A DNA stretch of 64,000 nucleotides. Origin: Neonectria sp. B-13 (lineage: Eukaryota; Ascomycota; Sordariomycetes; Hypocreales; Nectriaceae). Below, piece by piece: positions 10,099-21,640 of the stretch. The stretch covers positions 513,711-577,710 of the forward strand of contig NOKP01000004.1 in NCBI GenBank assembly GCA_002682825.1. The letters run 5' to 3'. The first letter of the stretch is position 1; the number at the start of each line of letters is the position of its first letter. The position numbers and the translations under genes are program-made. Below the pieces are notes generated by a model. It searched no databases. It saw only the letters and a program-made list of their open reading frames with translations, and was not told the origin of the DNA.

Positions 10099-12224
10099 TC
10101 ATGACCACCTCGACGTGTCCTCTACGCCGGACAGCAAGACGTATTTGAGGATGTCCGATAGCGAAATGATGCCCTTGAGCTTATTGTCGTCGTCGACCAC
10201 AATCAGTCGATGCACCCTGCTCTTCCGGATCGTGTCGAAAATGGAGTCCAGCCGGTCGTGTTCGCCACAGGTGTAAATGCCGGGGCTGTCGTCGGGGCGC
10301 TTGCACAGGGCCTCGCCGACCGAGTTGTCGAGATCATCGTACGCGCCTCCCTTGATGCAGGGGATGACGTCGACCGCCTCGAAGACGTTGAGCACCCTGT
10401 TTTCGCCGTCGACAATGGGGACGCAGCTGATGTTGTTGTCGACCATGAGGTGAACAACGTCGAGAACGGGGCTACCCATGCGGGCGGTGGCGAGGTTGGT
10501 GTAGCTTCCCAGTCCGACATCGCGGACTGTCTTCTTCAGCAGAACCGTGTTGTGCTCGTTGTTGACGGCGATGAACTTGAGGATCCGGTATTGGGTGATG
10601 ACCGAGACCACCATCTCCTTGTGGGTTTCACTATCGACATCGACGAGTGGGATTCGGCGCGCGCGGGTCTTGAGCATGCGGCGGCATGCTTCGTAGAGGG
10701 GTCTGGAGGGGTGGACGGACACGGTCTCTATGGGGTATGCTCCGATGGCCTTTTCGATGTCTACCAGCCTTGTGGTTAGCAATTATTTCCAGGCTATTCG
10801 TGGCAAACAGGCGAACCAACCTCGAAGACTACTAAGACGGAACTGTTCGAGTTTGCCTATCTCATCGGGGAATTGGCAATAGTACTGGATGACATTGATG
10901 AAGTCGGTGCTGGTGAGGATTCCGGCGAAGCGAGCGTTGCGCGAGTCCCAGAGAGGGGCCGACACGATTGCTGGTCTTTATGTTAGCATTGGTGTTGGCA
11001 GTGCCATGGCCGGAATCACGGAGAAGCGCAGAAGGACACCGAGGGACGCACAGTTCTGGATCAGGATGTTGAGACTCTTCTTGATGAGCAGTTCGGTATC
11101 GAGGGCGATAAGGCGGAAGGAGAGGGGCAAGACATCATAGCTAGTGCGAACTTTGAGAAAGTCGCGAATCGCGTTCTAGGAGACGAGGCAGCAGTCAGCG
11201 CATCAGCTACACCCAAGACCGTGTTCAAAGGGCATTCAAAGGGTAGAGAGCCCAATGCTCTTGGTGGTGGTCGAGGTGTGCCCAACCCCGCGCACGCAGC
11301 CGTAAAATGAGCCCACAGCAAAAGACGGCGAGAGCGGCGGCGGGCGCATCGCGGACGGGCGGGCGGGACGGGATGGCGGGGGGGATAGCGACAGCGACAG
11401 CGACGATCGGCGGGCGACGAAAGACAGAGAGACGACACAAGAACAGACGGGACAGCAAAAGGGAAAGATGAACTTACCAGACCCTGCAGCTGCTCTTTGT
11501 CGAGAGGGCTCAGGGGCTTGGGCTCGCTGGGCGTCATTGCGCTCCGGTTGGAAGAAGTCCTGGGGCGGAAACGGAGGTAGGATGACGGAGCGACAAACTG
11601 AGGGACTTGGCCTGGGCCGGCCGCCGTCGTGGTGGTGGAGGGTGTTGCTGTGGTGGATGATGTGGTGGAGGCCCGGCCCCGGCGCTGAGTCGGCCCATGG
11701 TTAGTGGTGGTGGCAGCCTCTGTGCCTGCGTTTGTTGGAGCAGTTGTGCTACCGAAGAGCGGGCTGTTGTCGATGCCACCAGCATCACCATGACCAACTG
11801 TTGATGGTATCGCGGTTGTAGGCGCTGCTGTCGCCGCGGTTGTTTCTGTTCCTTCTCCTCCTCCGCCAAGTTCACTATTGGAATACCCTCCAGCTGCTGC
11901 GAGCCCCTGGTTGTTGATGCTAGAAATACCACCTCCTCCCACAGTCGTATCGATCGTGGCCGACGCCGAGAAGTGGTCGCTGGGCCCCGACCAATTGTCT
12001 GCTGGCGCTGGTATTAGCATTGGCAGGGCACCACCACCCTCGTCGGCATCAGTTCGAGACCGGCGTCGTTGGATGAACGGGGCGTCTCCCTGCTGCGGCG
12101 GGATCCCCAGTTGGGCATCCCCCTTGACTTGGCCCTCGTCCATGCGAACGCTGCCGCCGTCGTCTCGCGCCGCGTCCAACGTAGCGCCGCCAATCTCGTC
12201 GGGACGGTCTGGATTTCCCTCCAT
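10099..12224 (-). CDS. SNF4: AMPK/SNF1 complex gamma subunit (Snf4)
   Basis: Four exons, 12224-11478, 11175-11052, 10970-10821 and 10760-10099, give 560 aa. Snf4 is the regulatory gamma subunit of the SNF1/AMPK complex. It binds adenine nucleotides through four CBS motifs and relieves kinase autoinhibition in energy stress. The conserved part starts at about residue 230 ([14 protein letters not shown], then [20 protein letters not shown]). CBS repeats follow, with [46 protein letters not shown] and [25 protein letters not shown]. The first 210 or so residues are a Gly/Thr/Ala-rich low-complexity extension. The first ATG of this frame with a protein-like context is 12224; an internal ATG before SEPKPLSPL would give a protein of ordinary length. 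Intron 1 is long (302 nt); the others are 81 and 60 nt. Confidence 0.93.
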
Positions 12225-15200
12225 TCCAAGTTCCAGATGAGTCTTGCACAACCCCCGCCGTCTGCCGTGCGCCGTGCCTTGCGTTTCAAGAACAGGGCAG
12301 AGAGGGAGGAGAAAAAAAACGAGGTGGGCGGTGACTGGGCGGACCGGGCGGGTGAGGTCTGTCGGATCGCTTTGGAGGGGGGAGGGGGAGGGGCTGTGAA
12401 TGAGGGCTGAGAGGGGGACGCGGATGTTTTGCGAGGGAGTGAGCGTGTCGGAAAAGCGAGAGGGAAAAAGGACAGAGAACCCAGCCAGGTGGGATGGATG
12501 CTGATTTCTTGCCCCGAAATGCCCCGTCAGGATGGAACAATTATTATTGTTAAGACAAGTTTGCTGGCGAGGCACCAAACGAGAAGCGAGCCAGCCTCCC
12601 TCCCCCAGCCTGTCTAAGGTACAATCAGCGTCACTGATATGATAACCTAGGGAAATGTGATAAGACAACCGACCCAACACAACACCGCACACAGCACACA
12701 GCACACAGCACAACCCAACACCACCGTAAGTACGGATAGCAGTCCACCAGTCCACCACCCCCGGAACTCGGTCCACGCACCCCCAGGCCCTGGCCAGGCA
12801 AACGTCATGGATCTGATCTGCGCCGTCGAGCTTAGCGTCCCGCAACGGCTCTGAAGAGCCCACTGCCAGCTCCTTCATTACGTGGTGTTTACGGCGTTGG
12901 TACTTATCTCGGTATAAGGCGAGGAATGCAACGAGGCCTTTGATCGCGCCCTAGGAAATCGCCCTTTCCCTCGTCCTACCCAGGTACGTAGTATACGTAG
13001 TATGGCGCTACGTTCCATTGGTGGCCAAGTGGTGTCCGTAGTAGGTACGAAGTAGGCATTGTCGTCTTGTCCGTCTTCAATCATTGGCCGGAGCTTATCT
13101 GCGGTCAGTAGACGGATACGAACAATGATCTCCAGGTTTGACACCCTTTTCCTTTTGACAGTCTCATCATGCAGAGGTTATGGTGGTTGGTGGTTGGCCG
13201 TTCATTCTTCATTGCGTGAACTCGCCCCTCCCTCTGATCGAGAAATATGGGGCTCACGATGAATGTCACCGTCACCCAGGACTTCTCGTTCGGTTTGCAA
13301 AAACAGCATGAAGTGTGTATCACTTTGACTGCCACGTTTTGGGGCACATTGCGATTGTTTTCTATGTTACACCCGTTCCAACAAAGGCTTTTGTTGTTCA
13401 AGTTGTTCGTTCCCGCCCGAATGGTGCTCTTCATGACCGTGCCTACTAGTATCTAATAAGTCGCATGTCTCGGAATACCATTCAGTAGTAGGTTGGTGGG
13501 TGAGACATGTGCTGCCTAAACCTGGGAGAGAATCGGAGGTTGAGTCTCCGAGTGCCTACTTGCCTCGAAACACCACCACCCGGACACCCACCAGTAAGTC
13601 AACCATTTATCAGCTCTACGTGACGGTAGGGAACGAACAGCCTCGACTAGTCTGCCCCCAAACAAAACACCAGGAGGCTGTAGTCGTAAATGCTGACGCA
13701 TCGTCCATCCCTCTCAGCTTAGAGTGGCGGCTGAGTCGTCTACCTTAGGTAGTTGTAGGGCAACAACAACTGAATCTTGAGCCGGCAGTGAACGCTGCAG
13801 GTAGGAGAGATCATCATAACTGCATCAAATATTGTATGCCCGTGGCGAATAGCAGCACAACACGCTGTTAGTGATGGTGTGCCCAACCGCGGATTGACAG
13901 ACTCATTTTCTGGGTGCAGACCGAGACGAGCCGACTGTGCCCGCTGTGAGCTGACAGAAGCCTGCGGCATGGGGGCAATGGAGATGAGCATGAGCCCATC
14001 TAGGCATCTACTTAGGTATGCAAGCATCCACCAAAAGTTTTTTTCCGTTCCACCGTCACATGCAAAATGGCGGTCACGGAGAGTATTCTTAGTTGAGGGT
14101 TGGCCTTTCGGGGGTTTGTTTGGTAGCGCTCCTACTATCTTTGCGATTCCGCTTGCATTGAAATAGGATGTCAACTATTCATGTGTTGCCAAATGAGGAA
14201 CTACCAAAAGTAATATGGTCTGCTTTTACTGGTATGCAAAGTCCGGTTCCTAATCTAGATATCGAATTCGGATAAAAGAGCCGGGTCTGAAAGAGAGAGG
14301 AACGTGAGGAATGGAAGGCATCACGAATTGCAGATCCATGTTTGACAAGTGCCTGCTTCACCTGGTGTTAACTTTCGTCAAAGTCGAAGGTACATCGCCA
14401 AAGAGCTTGGCCGTCGTGCCTGTCGAACTCCCCACGATACTAGCTTGGTTGCCGCTTCAGGTTCGGGAAGCTCTCTTGAGAGGCAGCCACGAGCGTGGGA
14501 CTGTTTCGGAGGAACTCGCAAATGACTGCTTGCCATACTATCAAGGCAAGTATCTAACGTCCATAATATTTACTTACCAACGCGTGATTGAGCTGGAATG
14601 GAACGACAGACAGAGGGTCCAAGATGGACCTACTAAGATGAACATGAGATGGACTTGATAAGTACATAATACGAAGTACTTCCTACAAACACCTGGCAAA
14701 ATGTCAAAGGAGATGTCGTGGAAGTCGATGTCCCCGCCAAATCCACAGAGATGGGCTGAGAGGAAAATGGACCCATGGAGAGATGAGGCCTGAGATGAAG
14801 GTCCCGCCTGTCCAACGTACCCAACTGCAGTAACACCAGCGTTGCTCCCCTGCAGTGAGTGCACCACCCGAACACCACAGTGTTAGAGCACATGCGTTCC
14901 GCCGCATGTAGAGTAAGTAGGTAATTAGAGAGAGCACAGTCCCTCGCAGGTGGTAAGGTCCCTAATCGTGGCGCGCAACCTCGCTGGCTAGCGCCCCAAT
15001 AGTGGACCCCCAAATCATGGCTTTCCTTGTGAGGTCACTGGCCTGGTACTTTGGCACCGCTGAGAATACCTCGATTTCGGTGGCTCACCGAGGTCTATCC
15101 CACGTATTTTGGTCGGCCCACGCGTACCTGGAATGTACTACTTACCTGCAAAGGCGCTAAACCAGTACCTTACCTGAGCTCCGAGTCTGAGTCTGACCTG

Positions 15201-15735
15201 GGAGTCTCCTCCAGAGTCACTGGAGCACAGTGGAGGTCATTCAGGTCCTCAGGTTGCCCGGTGCCATGGATGCCGCCTTGCTTTTCGCTTTCCAGTTTCT
15301 TGTACCCGTGCACCTCTATTCCCAACCCAGACCAATCCATCCTCCATCCTCCTCTCCATCACCCTCTCCCCTTCCCTCATCCAGCGCCGTCCCGCTTCCG
15401 CCCACGACCTCGCCCCCGTCGTCCATTGGTTCTGCTGCCGGTTCGTCGACCTGGGCTTCTTTTTCTGCGCCTGCTGCAACCTGGCAACCTAGCCCCGATA
15501 ATCGTAATTCGAGACTGGCCCCCCGGCTCCGCTGTTGCTGTGACGTTATTTCCGCTCCCCAGCTTCGTCAACAACAAACCACCCCGACTCCAAACAGGCC
15601 CCTCTACGCCTTGTCCTCGAGCAACCACCGCAAAGTCCAAGCCGTCATTGATACCCGCGTCGACATCCGCTGCCGCCGACGACCAAGATAACTTCCCGGT
15701 GACACCAGCGGCGTTGAGCCCTCCGTCCCGGCCAT
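12225..15735. other. 3.5-kb divergent intergenic region SNF4/VAC8
   Basis: No supportable gene. It holds both promoters and probably long 5' leaders. C/T-rich tracts near 15310-15420 fit the VAC8 leader. Frames such as 13740-14174 (minus) and 15051-16142 (plus, overlapping VAC8 exons in a wrong frame) have no domain content. A short GCACACA tandem repeat lies near 12687-12710. TACGTAGTA-type repeats near 12983-13003 are common in intergenic DNA of these fungi. Confidence 0.6.
12687..12710. repeat. Short tandem repeat (GCACACA units)
   Basis: Three to four imperfect copies of a 7-bp GCACACA unit in intergenic DNA upstream of SNF4. Likely a simple sequence repeat without function. Confidence 0.8.
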
Positions 15736-17841
15736 GGGTGTCTCCTGCTCGACGTGTTGTGGAGGTTCGTCATGCCCCCTGCGCCACGCCCACCTTGAGT
15801 CGCGGCGACCACACACCCGATAGAGCTGATGCCTCTCTAGGACGATCCCGCGATGGCCTCTACGAGCCCGTCCTTGCCGATAGCGAGCGGGAGGCTGTTG
15901 CCGACCTGTTGCAGTACCTCGAGAACGTCCGTGACCCCTCCCCTCACAGGCTGAATCCTGCCAATGACCAAGCTGACACCGCAACAGCGTGGCGAAACCG
16001 ACTTCTTCTCGGGCGAACCTCTTCGAGCCCTGAGCACCTTGGTCTTTTCCGAGAACATCGACCTCCAACGCAGTGCCAGCTTGACCTTTGCCGAGATCAC
16101 CGAACGAGGTATGTGGATGAGATTGGTGGCGATACGACCTGACGGGCATGCGACATTCCTTCCGCCAGCCTTGGAGCTGCGTCGATTGTTACAATCACAG
16201 CAAGAGAGTGCTAACGTCTTTATTTGTCAGATGTTCGGGAAGTAGATCGCGATACCCTCGAGCCTATCCTGTTTCTTCTTCAGAGCCCCGATATCGAGGT
16301 CCAGAGGGCTGCCAGCGCTGCTCTGGGTAACTTGGCTGTCGATAGTACGTTCGCAAAGGATGCTCTCGCCTCTCCTGCTTGACACTAACCTAAGTTCCTG
16401 TAGCTGAAAACAAGGTTCTAATCGTACAGCTTGGTGGTCTGACTCCATTGATCCGCCAGATGATGTCGCCCAACGTGGAAGTTCAGTGCAACGCCGTCGG
16501 GTGCATCACAAACTTGGCTACCCACGAGGAGAACAAAGCGAAGATCGCTCGATCCGGCGCCCTCGGTCCGCTAACTAGGTTAGCCAAGTCCCGCGACATG
16601 CGGGTTCAGAGGAACGCAACTGGTGCTCTGCTAAACATGACACACTCTGGTATGCTAGATTTCGGACGATTTTGTCTGACTACGGTGATACTAACGAAAG
16701 GATAGACGAGAACCGACAACAACTCGTAAACGCTGGAGCTATCCCCGTCCTCGTCCAGCTCCTCTCCTCGCCCGACGTCGACGTTCAATACTACTGTACT
16801 ACCGCCCTAAGCAACATCGCTGTGGATGCCAGCAATCGACGAAAACTGGCGCAATCTGAGCCCAAGCTTGTCCAGTCCCTGGTCAATTTGATGGATTCGA
16901 CTTCTCCCAAGGTTCAGTGCCAGGCAGCTTTGGCGCTTCGAAACTTAGCTTCCGATGAGAAGTACCAGCTCGATATCGTGAGAGCCAACGGCCTCCACCC
17001 GCTCCTCCGCCTCCTCCAGTCCTCCTACTTGCCACTCATTCTGTCTGCGGTTGCCTGCATACGAAATATTTCCATTCACCCGATGAACGAGTCGCCCATC
17101 ATTGAGACCAACTTTCTCAAGCCTCTCGTTGACCTCCTTGGATCCACCGACAACGAGGAGATCCAGTGCCACGCCATCTCGACCTTACGAAACCTGGCGG
17201 CCAGCTCGGACCGCAACAAGGCTCTCGTCCTGGATGCTGGTGCCGTGCAGAAGTGCAAGCAACTCGTGTTGGATGTGCCTGTCACAGTCCAATCGGAGAT
17301 GACAGCCGCCATTGCGGTCCTTGCGCTGAGCGATGACCTGAAGTCTCACTTGCTGAACCTTGGCGTGTGCAGTGTCTTGATTCCCTTGACACATTCACCT
17401 AGCATCGAGGTTCAGGGCAACAGCGCCGCCGCCCTAGGCAACCTCTCTTCCAAAGGTAACTCTCATCACTATATGAATATGCAAGGCAAATGCTAACTAA
17501 CGACGATAGTGGGCGACTACTCCATCTTTGTGCAAAACTGGACCGAGCCGAACGGCGGCATCCATGGCTATCTCTGCCGTTTCCTGCAGTCGGGTGACGC
17601 CACCTTCCAGCACATTGCTGTCTGGACGCTGCTCCAGCTATTCGAATCTGAGGATAAGACCCTGATTGGACTTATTGGCAAGGCAGAGGACATTATCGAA
17701 CACATCCGAAACATCGCGAACCGTCAGATCGAGCCCGAGAACGAATTCGAAGATGAGGACGAGGGTGAGGTGGTGAACCTGGCTCAGCGCTGCCTCGAAC
17801 TCCTGGGACAGAGCATGTCCAAGGCTCACATTGAGGGCTAA
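15736..17841 (+). CDS. VAC8: Vacuolar armadillo-repeat protein Vac8
   Basis: Seven exons, 15736-15766, 15841-15926, 15988-16108, 16231-16344, 16404-16649, 16706-17455 and 17510-17841, give 559 aa. Vac8 is a lipid-anchored scaffold on the vacuole membrane. It acts in vacuole inheritance, homotypic fusion, nucleus-vacuole contact and selective autophagy by binding partners through armadillo repeats. The first exon encodes only [10 protein letters not shown] plus one base. Gly2 fits N-myristoylation, and Cys5, Cys8 and Cys9 fit palmitoylation. About 11-12 armadillo repeats follow (for example [60 protein letters not shown]). The acidic C-terminal tail is [27 protein letters not shown]. All seven exons join in frame with consensus splice sites, and length matches yeast Vac8 (578 aa). 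Confidence 0.96.
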
Positions 17842-18457
17842 GAGTTCGGACCAGGTGGACACTCGGCTCTTGCCTCAACTTGGAGGTAGTTCATCATTTT
17901 CTCGAAAAGTCGAAGCGTTTAGGGAGATGTTGCAGCACGGAACGGTTTGGCGGAATGGTGTTGGAGGCGTCTTGTAATTTTTCTAAGACTGTTGGTTGAT
18001 TTTTTCTTAACGGGTAATTTGCGTTCCATTGCATGGAGGCAGGCTTTGCTCCTCTTGGAGCTGTTACATCGCTTGCTTTTCTCCTATTCCGACCACGACA
18101 TTCGACGGACGAGGCACACCCACCCGGGGCTGTTGGCGAGAGGGTGGATGTTGTCAAGACATGAAGCAGGAGGATCGGGGTATTTCTTTTTCTTTGTGAC
18201 AAAGCATTTGCGGCGAATATGTAGCCGCTGGGTTTATCTTATCAGTATTACTGAGAGGTTGAGCGAGGGGAGGCTATTTTTGAGAGAGAGAGGACATGGA
18301 TGCAAGCAAATGTAACTAGACGACGGACGCTGATAAGTTTCTATACCCTCGCAAGAAGATGTCATATTGTATGGGGTCGTCAGTGGTATTTGAACATCGC
18401 GCGCGGGTTTTAATGTACATGATTACTTGTCGTTAGAGCCAGATTCACCATCCTTGA
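17842..18457. other. Intergenic, convergent 3' ends of VAC8 and IMP1
   Basis: About 620 bp, relatively AT-rich with T-rich stretches, as in 3' UTRs. No gene seen. Confidence 0.6.
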
Positions 18458-19066
18458 TCATTCCAGCTTTTCCAGCCCGTTCCTCATCCACTTACGTTCG
18501 TTCCACGGGAGAACCTTGGCAATGGTGGTGCCAGAGATGAGAGCCAGAGGCAGTGGTCCAAAGTGTCTTGAGTCGCGGGAGGCAGGGAGGTTGTCTCCGG
18601 AGACCCAACAATGGCCCGCTGGGATCTAGTTGATACCGGTGTGTTAGTGGTGGTAGGTGAGTTTCTTATGATGGATTTGACTTGGATAAAGAGAATGGAT
18701 AATGGGCACAGAGCAACAACGACGAAGTAATCATACCTGGATCATTAATTCCTCTCCCGGTTCGCCCGGGGTTCCGACGGATACATAGTCGCCGGGCATG
18801 CCGATGATTCGCTTGACTCCCCACTGGTTGGAAAAGATGGGGATGCGGTAGATGACCAGGTCGCCAATGCCGACGCCGCGGCCACAGCGGCGAGTGTTGT
18901 CACAGAGGATCCAGTCGCCGTCGACAGTGAATGTCGGCAGCATGGACGGGCCCTGGGCCGGACTGATGGTGTAGCCATGCGAGAGGCCGAGGTGGACGAG
19001 GCAGGTGGCCTTGAGGAAGGAGACGGAGGTGCGGACCGGGTGGCGCGCGAAGTGGAAGAAGGGCAT
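18458..19066 (-). CDS. IMP1: Mitochondrial inner membrane protease subunit 1 (Imp1)
   Basis: Two exons, 19066-18737 and 18625-18458, give 165 aa. Imp1 is a type I signal-peptidase (S26) subunit of the inner membrane protease. It faces the intermembrane space and removes sorting signals from imported proteins. An N-terminal hydrophobic segment (about residues 16-34) is the membrane anchor. The catalytic serine lies in GPSMLPTF (Ser41) and the general-base lysine in GVKRIIGMPGD (Lys85). After the intron come the S26 box HCWVSGDN and a conserved SRDSRHFGPLP. Length is normal for the family (160-190). A GTAAGT sequence in the last exon could be misread as a donor, but the uninterrupted frame ends in KWMRNGLEKLE, which fits the family C-terminus. 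It diverges from the mitochondrial IF-3 gene across 400 bp. Confidence 0.93.
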
Positions 19067-19466
19067 TCTGAGTGGCTCGGGCCCCTCGGGTCTATGTCTG
19101 CGTCGGGCGTATCATGACACTCTTGTGAGTTGGCTTTATGTGCGTGAAACGAGGCTGCGAGCAAGGCTGAGTGGAATTGGTCGAGGTGAGGTTAGGTTAA
19201 TCGGAAGCACTTTGTCGTCGGGTGCTTTGGTGCTACAATCGGAGCTTGCAGCAGGGGTCTTGTAAGCTTGTAGCGCTTTGATTGGCCGTGCAGAAGCTTG
19301 TCGCTTGTCCCGCAGTGACGACGACCTTCTGCCGACGCCGCCCGGAGATGCAACCAGCCCAGTCCTTACGACCTCACATCCTCCAACACCAGGCAATTGC
19401 TGGGGATTCTTTTCGTTTCCCCGCCGCTCCTTTATCGAAACGACCCTGAACCGACCGACCGCAATC
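19067..19466. promoter_or_regulatory. Divergent promoter IMP1 / mitochondrial IF-3
   Basis: Four hundred bp separate two ATGs of opposite orientation, both for nuclear-encoded mitochondrial proteins. A shared bidirectional promoter is inferred. No TATA box is evident; C/T-rich stretches near 19370-19460 precede the plus-strand start. Confidence 0.5.
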
Positions 19467-20294
19467 ATGGGCAGTCTCGCATGCTTCAACAACTCCCGCT
19501 GTGCCCTGTACCGGGTCTTCGTCTCCCCGCTCGAGCGCCGTACAGCAGCTCTCCAGCGCCAGCTGCTCCCCCTCGTCCATGGCCACGCCCAGTCCTCCGC
19601 CCCTCCTTCCCTGTATCAGGCCCGATCGTTCGTGGCTCCGGTTCCCCGATTGAAGTCAGTCAGGTCCGCCCCCGAGCCTCGGGTCTTCGACGATGACCGC
19701 GGCTTCGACAAGCGCTACACAACCAAGGACGACGTGGCCAAGTCCGGCCGCGACCGCTACCCGCAGGACCACGAGATCACGGACCCCAAGATCATGGTCC
19801 TCGACAACGGCATCTTTGACGGCCCGCTGCTCACCCGCCACGTCCTCACCCGCCTGAACGAAGGCGAGTCGCTGCGCATGATGAACCCCTACGTCCCCGC
19901 CAAGCCCAAGGACAACGTCCCCGTGCAGTACGCCGTCTGTAAGGTCGTTAACAAGAAGGAGGAGTACGAGCGACAGCGCGAGGCCAAGGAGCGCCGCCGC
20001 CTGTCCAAGGCCACCGAGGCCAAGAGCAAGGAGCTCGAGCTCAACTGGGCCATCGGCGACCACGACCTGCAGACCAAGATGCGCCAGCTGAACTCCTTCC
20101 TCGGCAAAGGTATGCGTGTCGAGGTCATCCTCGGCAAGAAGAAGAATAGCCGCAAGGTCGACGATGCTGAGGCCGGCGAGGTGCTTGCCAAGGTCAAGAA
20201 GGGCGTCGAGGATGTTGGCGCCAGGGAGTACAAGACGATGAATGGCCATGTCAACCGTACGCTACGGTTGTACCTTGAGGGCACGGCCAAATAA
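19467..20294 (+). CDS. AIM23: Mitochondrial translation initiation factor IF-3 (Aim23-like)
   Basis: A single exon of 275 codons. The start is the ATG at 19467 (MGSLACFNNSRCALYRVF). The first 50 or so residues are Arg/Ser/Ala-rich with few acids, as in a mitochondrial presequence. The IF-3 pattern is visible: an N-terminal domain (ITDPKIMVLDNGIFDGPLLTRHVL, then NPYVPAKPKDNVPVQYAVCKVV), a basic linker helix (YERQREAKERRRLSKATEAKSKELELNWAI), and a C-terminal domain (HDLQTKMRQLNSFLGKGMRVEVILGKKK). The KELELNWAI..HDL core is typical of the family. The product acts on the mitochondrial small ribosomal subunit in initiation. It diverges from IMP1. Confidence 0.9.
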   Translation: MGSLACFNNSRCALYRVFVSPLERRTAALQRQLLPLVHGHAQSSAPPSLYQARSFVAPVPRLKSVRSAPEPRVFDDDRGFDKRYTTKDDVAKSGRDRYPQDHEITDPKIMVLDNGIFDGPLLTRHVLTRLNEGESLRMMNPYVPAKPKDNVPVQYAVCKVVNKKEEYERQREAKERRRLSKATEAKSKELELNWAIGDHDLQTKMRQLNSFLGKGMRVEVILGKKKNSRKVDDAEAGEVLAKVKKGVEDVGAREYKTMNGHVNRTLRLYLEGTAK

Positions 20295-20623
20295 GCACTT
20301 CCTCTGTTACCCAACTGGGGAGTGTGGCAGTATGGGTTCCATCCTAGAGAACCAGTTACTGCCGAAGACGAGGCATTGTTCGGAAAAAGTCAGAGCCTGT
20401 TGCACACTTGTGTAGATGGATCAATTGTATATACTCTGGGTATCTCTGCCAAATGGGCGAGCCTATAACCTAGACAACAAAAGACAAAAAAAGAGGAAAT
20501 CATTCATCAGGCCCCGCCCGCATATACGTTCCAAATCCTCCTCTAAAAGATAATGATCCGAATTTTGCACACCCAAACTCCGATCCCAATCCCATTTGCG
20601 CACATCCCAAGAGCTGGAATAGT
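20295..20623. other. Intergenic, convergent 3' ends
   Basis: About 330 bp between mitochondrial IF-3 (plus) and ALB1 (minus), AT-rich with an A-rich tract near 20478-20500. No gene seen. Confidence 0.6.
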
Positions 20624-21221
20624 CTAGAGAATATCATCATCGATGTCAACCGGTAGAGGAAGATTCCCAGTACAATCAGTACCAAACGACTCCATACGCG
20701 CCTTCTCGTCGGCGACTTTCATCTGCTCATCCGTCGGTGCCTCGCCATCTTCCCCCTCCTGTGCGGCCAGCTTGTCCTCTGCGAGCTGGGCCTCGTCCTC
20801 CGCGGCCTTGTTGATGGCGTCCCATGCCTTGCTGCGTTCCTTGACGTTGCGCCCGCGGCCAACGCTCTTCTCCACCTTGCGGCTGGTGCGCTCGAGGATG
20901 GCCTCGGCCATCTCCAGGCCCTTCTCGTGGCGGCGGCGCGCCCGCGCAGACATCTGGCTCTTGCGGTTGTTCTTGGTCTTCTTCTGCACGCCGGCGGACT
21001 GGTGCACGGCGAGGACCGAAGGCCGCGCGCTGGCGACCACGCGGGTCGGCGGCTTGACGTCCTTCAGCGACTTGTCGGTGTCGATACTGGGGGAGGTTGC
21101 CCGGCGCGCAGCGCGGGTGTTGGAGGAGGGTCCTGCGAGGGTAAGGTTAGACGGAAAAATTCCAGACCAGCGAGTCAAGCGAGGATATTGTGGAGGGGTG
21201 TATACCCTTCTTATGTGCCAT
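20624..21221 (-). CDS. ALB1: Ribosome biogenesis protein Alb1
   Basis: Two exons, 21221-21206 and 21132-20624, give 174 aa. The first exon is only 16 nt (MAHKK plus one base). The 73-nt intron ends in CTAACCTTACCCTCGCAG, and splicing restores the family start MAHKKGPSSNTRAARRATSPS. Alb1 is a small basic shuttling factor that binds Arx1 on pre-60S ribosomal particles and helps their nuclear export. The protein is highly charged. It has a basic segment (KKTKNNRKSQMSARARRRHEKG), a helical middle (AEAILERTSRKVEKSVGRGRNVKERSKAWDAINKA), and an acidic C-terminal tail ending DIDDDIL. An unspliced reading would need a start after the intron and would lose the conserved N-terminus. It diverges from the amidase-like gene. 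Confidence 0.9.
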
Positions 21222-21640
21222 TTTGTTTAATTCTTTTGAGCTTTTGTAATGCTCTGGATGTTTGGTGATGTTGAATCGGTGACGGCGTTGGTGGGGGTGG
21301 AGGATTTGGAAATTTCGGTGGTGTACCCCACAGACGAGGAGTGATAGCGATAAGCTCACCGAGAACTAGTCATCCTTCACCGGGGCGGGTTGCGGGAAGG
21401 AGCGGCTAGTAGTAGCCTCCCTGCCGTTGTACTCCGTACTCCGTGAACGCGACACGCTTCAAGGCGAATACATCCTCTTCACATCTTTCCATCCTCCCCA
21501 AAAACACGCCTTATCTATCTCCATAAACCAACGCCTTGATCTAATTCATTTATCTCACAAACTGCAACTTCTTTCTGAATGCTCTGGATCGGTCCGCTCG
21601 CTTAGGGCCCTCAGAGTCGTTTAGGTGGTTCCCTTCCATC
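21222..21640. promoter_or_regulatory. Divergent promoter ALB1 / amidase-like gene
   Basis: About 420 bp between two divergent starts. A duplicated GTACTCC element occurs near 21427-21440. No TATA box is obvious. Inferred promoter region. Confidence 0.4.

Noticed and set aside
10210..10779. 189-codon plus-strand frame opposite SNF4
   Set aside because: Exact antisense of the last SNF4 exon, rich in Val/Asp/Gly as expected for a shadow of coding sequence. The same holds for 19656-20249, 30924-31625, 32870-33460, 34112-34927 and 43346-44065.
11061..12878. 605-codon frame as one protein starting at 12878
   Set aside because: The conserved SNF4 frame leaves it at the donor at 11477. The first 218 codons look like translated leader, and the last part is read-through of the 302-nt intron.
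13740..14174. 144-codon minus-strand frame between SNF4 and VAC8
   Set aside because: Starts with ATG but shows no domain, no splice partner and no biased codon use. Not supportable from sequence alone.
18400..18460. Extra intron at GAAC|GTAAGT near the end of IMP1
   Set aside because: The uninterrupted frame ends in KWMRNGLEKLE, which fits the family C-terminus. Splicing would give an unrelated tail.
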